In this document: piece by piece, positions 61,668 through 64,000 of the stretch
How positions within the stretch are numbered: position 1 is the first letter of the stretch
Layout of the letters: every line of letters starts with the position of its first letter
Assembly (NCBI GenBank): GCA_020796225.1
Contig: CM036767.1
Location: 23,371,138 to 23,435,137, forward strand
From: Arion vulgaris
Lineage: Eukaryota > Mollusca > Gastropoda > Stylommatophora > Arionidae
Reading direction: 5' to 3'
DNA: 64,000 bases
Made by a program: the position numbers and the translations under genes
Notes under the pieces: generated by a model
Databases searched by the model: none
What the model saw: only the letters and a program-made list of their open reading frames with translations
Told to the model about the DNA's origin: nothing

Positions 61668-62335
61668 GAACATCCTCTTTGCGGCCACACTCTGTTATGG
61701 CGGTCTTAGATGACCTCTTTGCGGCCACACTCTGTTATGTCGGTCTTAGATGATCTCTTTGCGGCCACACTCTGTTATGGCGGTCTTAGATGACCTCTTT
61801 GCGGCCACACTCTGTTATGGCGGTCTTAGATGACCTCTTTGCGGCACACTCTGTTATGTCGGTCTTAGATGATCTCTTTGCGGCCACACTCTGTTATGGC
61901 GGTCTTAGATGACCTCTTTGCGGCCACACTCTGTTATGGCGGTCTTAGATGACCTCTTTGCGGCCACACTCTGTTATGGCGGTCTTAGATGACCTCTTTG
62001 CGGCCACACTCTGTTATGGCGGTCTTAGATGACCTCTTTGCGGCCACACTCTGTTATGGCGGTCTTAGATGACCTCTTTGCGGCCACACTCTGTTATGGC
62101 GGTCTTAGATGACCTCTTTGCGGCCACACTCTGTTATGGCGGTCTTAGATGACCTCTTTGCGGCCACACTCTGTTATGGCGGTCTTAGATGACCTCTTTG
62201 CGGCCACACTCTGTTATGGCGGTCTTAGATGACCTCTTTGCGGCCACACTCTGTTATGGCGGTCTTAGATGACCTCTTTGCGCCACACTCTGTTATGCGT
62301 CTTAGATGACCTCTTTGCGGCCACACTCTATTACG
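61668..62335 (+). repeat. 40-bp minisatellite, about 16 copies
   Basis: Unit atgacctctttgcggccaca, ctctgttatggcggtcttag. A gatctct / tgtcgg subtype appears at 61735-61760 and 61855-61880. It begins right after the hAT target duplication; the first unit is diverged (gaacatcctctt). G+C is high for this window. Confidence 0.95.
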
Positions 62336-62620
62336 TCGTTCAATGTCGAAACACGTAAGAAAGAAGTACGTAGTTTACCAAATACAAAATCAATGACAGT
62401 ACACAGCAATGTTTCAACCAAAAGGCCTTTATCAAGCAAAGGATACAAGAGAGGTCAAGAATTTCACTTCTCACACAGCACACAACATGTAGAGTTCAAC
62501 AATAAGTTCCTAATGGCCCTAAAATGAAAATGTGGACTAAAAACGAATAAAGAAATAAATTCAAAAAAACTAGAAGTGGAAAAAAGAAGAAAAACAATGC
62601 AAATCAAATATTTCTATATC
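62336..62620 (-). mobile_element. Penelope-like terminal fragment
   Basis: Shares cagcaatgtttcaaccaaaa, ggcctttatcaagcaa with 41433-41468 and actaaaaacgaata, aaactagaagtggaa, aaacaatg with 42722-42790. It therefore joins both outer blocks of the 41.4-43.8 kb element without its coding part. Confidence 0.5.
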
Positions 62621-62689
62621 GACAACACTGACGACGTTCAGAATGTAAGCTCTATCCATTGAACGATGGACAGAGATAGAGAAGTGTGT

Positions 62690-62806
62690 TTAACTAGCGA
62701 GACATAGGAAGCATCACTATACCCTTGGACATACGTTGGGGAAGACTGAACACATATGGGTATGTTCCAGGCTGCTGGGACTGCAGTTCAGTAACCAATA
62801 ACTAAA
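62690..62806 (+). mobile_element. LINE 3'-end-like sequence
   Basis: gtgtgtttaactagcgagac, ataggaagcatcacta, then cagttcagtaaccaataact. Matches 51640-51785 inverted. Confidence 0.5.
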
Positions 62807-62879
62807 TATATATGTACATAAGATAAAATAAAGACATTTTGTTGGCTAGTTATATTATATATATATATCGTTGGACAGA

Positions 62880-63195
62880 GAAGAGTACAAATGATTTATC
62901 CAGAAAGAAATCAAAGTCAAAGAAAACTGGCTGATGGTACAAATAAGACAGAGAAAATTGAGATATTTTGGACATATAAAAAGACACAAAGGGCTGGGGA
63001 AGACCATCATGGAAGGAGGCATACCGGCAAAGAGAGGAGGAGGAAGACCACGGAGAAGATGGATTCATGGTGTAAATGACGGTTTGAATATGACGGCTGC
63101 AGAGGCAGGGGATCTGGCCTGGGAGAGAGAGAAATTCCGAAGGACTGTTGGGATGGCAAAGTTCTGCCCAGGACAAGCTATTTGATGATGATCAG
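62880..63195 (+). mobile_element. RT2 LINE C-terminus and 3' end, best copy
   Basis: Plus strand KEIKVKENWLMVQIRQRKLR, YFGHIKRHKGLGKTIMEGGI, PAKRGGGRPRRRWIHGVNDG, LNMTAAEAGDLAWEREKFRR, TVGMAKFCPGQAI, stop, then tgatgatgatcag tail. About 85 codons in frame. FGHIKRH, GRPRRRW and DLA.EREKFR are standard C-terminal motifs. 5' truncated at about 62880. Confidence 0.9.
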
Positions 63196-63838
63196 TTATA
63201 TTATAAATCGCAAAACCAAAAATATGAACTGTCTTGTAAACCCCATGAAGAAATAAACAAATAAATCCCACCCTGGAATTCAGTTACAGAAAGAAATCAT
63301 GTGGGCCAAAAAAGGTGTGTTGGTCTATTTTTATCCAGAACGCACTACCTGAGCTGACGTCAACTCTCTCTTTGAGATGTGCGACAGTTACCCAAATGGT
63401 TTCAACAGGTGATTGCCTTCTATATTTGTCTCTGTCAAAAGCCTAACGGATTTTCTTCAGCTAAGAAAAGTTCTTTACGATGGCTATTCTTGACGGTTAG
63501 GTTTGCTGTGAGGATTTCTGGGTGTTCATTTTGGCATGAGATCCTGGCAGACCAGACCTGATTCCTATTAATATGCATTGCGCATTATGTCTGCTCCTTG
63601 ATTCTACAAAGATGTCAATACTTAACGCTGGCCAGTAGCTGGTGTGATCTGGGAAATGGTTTCTCTCAGACAAAGCTAAATCTTATAACAATTACCCCAT
63701 GATCTGTTAGTTTTGGAGATTCTGAAACTAATCTGCTTGACGTAATCATATCGTTTCTGTGTGAATAAGGCGTCAACTTGTTATGAAACAGGCTAGCTGC
63801 CAGCGCTATCAAAACATTTTGTAAATTGCTGTTGGGAG
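63196..63838. other. No recognisable feature
   Basis: Single-copy sequence. A 60-codon plus frame (63379-63561) has no known motif. Confidence 0.35.
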
Positions 63839-63839
63839 A

Positions 63840-64000
63840 GGAGTCGGGGGATGCACTGTGGCGTTGAGGTACTGCGCTCGTTTCACGTGCCAAAACGACT
63901 TGGTTCGATTCCCGTGTGAAGAAATCACAATAGTTTCCAATCAAACTCTGATCTCAGTATAGATTAATTCGTTTTATAGTCCTAAGTATGTTAAGTACTA
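63840..64000 (+). mobile_element. S-E SINE with intact tRNA head, cut by the window end
   Basis: gatgcactgtggcgttgagg, tactgcgctcgtttcacgtg (box A TGGCGTTGAGG), aaacgacttggttcgattcc, cg (box B GGTTCGATTCC, exact consensus), then S-E body tctgatctcagtatagatta, attcgttttatagtcc. Best Pol III promoter of any SINE here, so possibly the youngest S-E copy. Confidence 0.8.

Noticed and set aside
63840..63912. Functional tRNA gene
   Set aside because: Boxes A and B are good, but the acceptor stem does not pair and S-E SINE body follows directly.

Overview
Animal nuclear DNA with no host gene that I can recognise. The window is a graveyard of non-LTR retrotransposons (LINEs) and tRNA-derived SINEs, interleaved with about 35 minisatellite arrays that cover roughly a third of it. 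Almost all recognisable protein similarity is reverse transcriptase (RT), RNase H or GIY-YIG sequence from retroelements, broken by stops and frameshifts. The mix of many short-unit arrays, several tRNA-SINE families, RNase H LINEs, RT LINEs with TGATGATGA tails, a Penelope-like element and a hAT-type element fits a lophotrochozoan invertebrate. A mollusc is my best guess, as inference only; no marker gene is present to confirm it.

Working names used below (mine, not database names). RT LINE groups: RT1 (GRPKTTWRRTV C-terminus), RT2 (MTAAEAGDLA C-terminus, TGATGATGA tail), RT3 (VATYGCES and ATSYKGYAP C-terminus), RT4 (NGYKAKGRPRKRW, AAGA tail), RT5 (RWLGHVRRM / RWVGHVARM), RT6 (CDNHRGISLLS), RT7, RT8 (RAKGRPRKR), RT9. 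RH = LINE with an RNase H domain. SINEs: S-A (centre CAGGTCGACCCAGCC), S-B (centre AGCTACGGAGTTCGTGCT), S-C (centre GCAATGGCAAACTACTGAAC), S-D (repeated CACCGAGCCGAAG), S-E (3' end matching the RH LINE 3' end). G-element = family ending in a GAA tail.

Layout. 1-3 kb: a 42-bp array, then an RT1 LINE holding two internal arrays with a third at its 5' edge. 3-8 kb: AT-rich arrays, tRNA scraps, a GC-richer block, S-E, RT1 and RH scraps, S-A. 8.6-12.8 kb: one RH LINE (minus strand) inflated by a 21-bp and an approximately 83-copy 40-bp array grown from its own RNase H codons. 12.8-15.1 kb: two RT3 copies, S-A, and an unexpanded RH copy that serves as the internal control. 15.2-25.6 kb: large arrays with S-B, RT2 and RT5 scraps between. 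25.6-30.2 kb: S-D, LINE scraps, an S-E copy carrying two arrays, S-C plus an array. 30.4-36.1 kb: 46-bp, 41-bp and 34-bp arrays around an S-B/S-A pair. 36.1-39.7 kb: S-A with an internal array, a 0.6-kb palindrome, and quiet AT-rich DNA. 39.9-47.7 kb: densest element cluster, including a Penelope-like element joined to RT6 as one 484-codon reading frame. 47.7-64 kb: G-elements, SINEs, RT8/RT3/RH fragments, more arrays, and a hAT-type element with a perfect 8-bp target duplication.

Main conclusion: this is not an operon-like system. It is a natural series showing minisatellites being born inside transposable elements. For about 20 arrays the parent element can be named from the flanks, and for several the unexpanded parent sequence is present elsewhere in the same window. 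Some array blocks also carry clustered single-base losses, and one 0.6-kb block looks like a blended consensus, so assembly error must be separated from biology.
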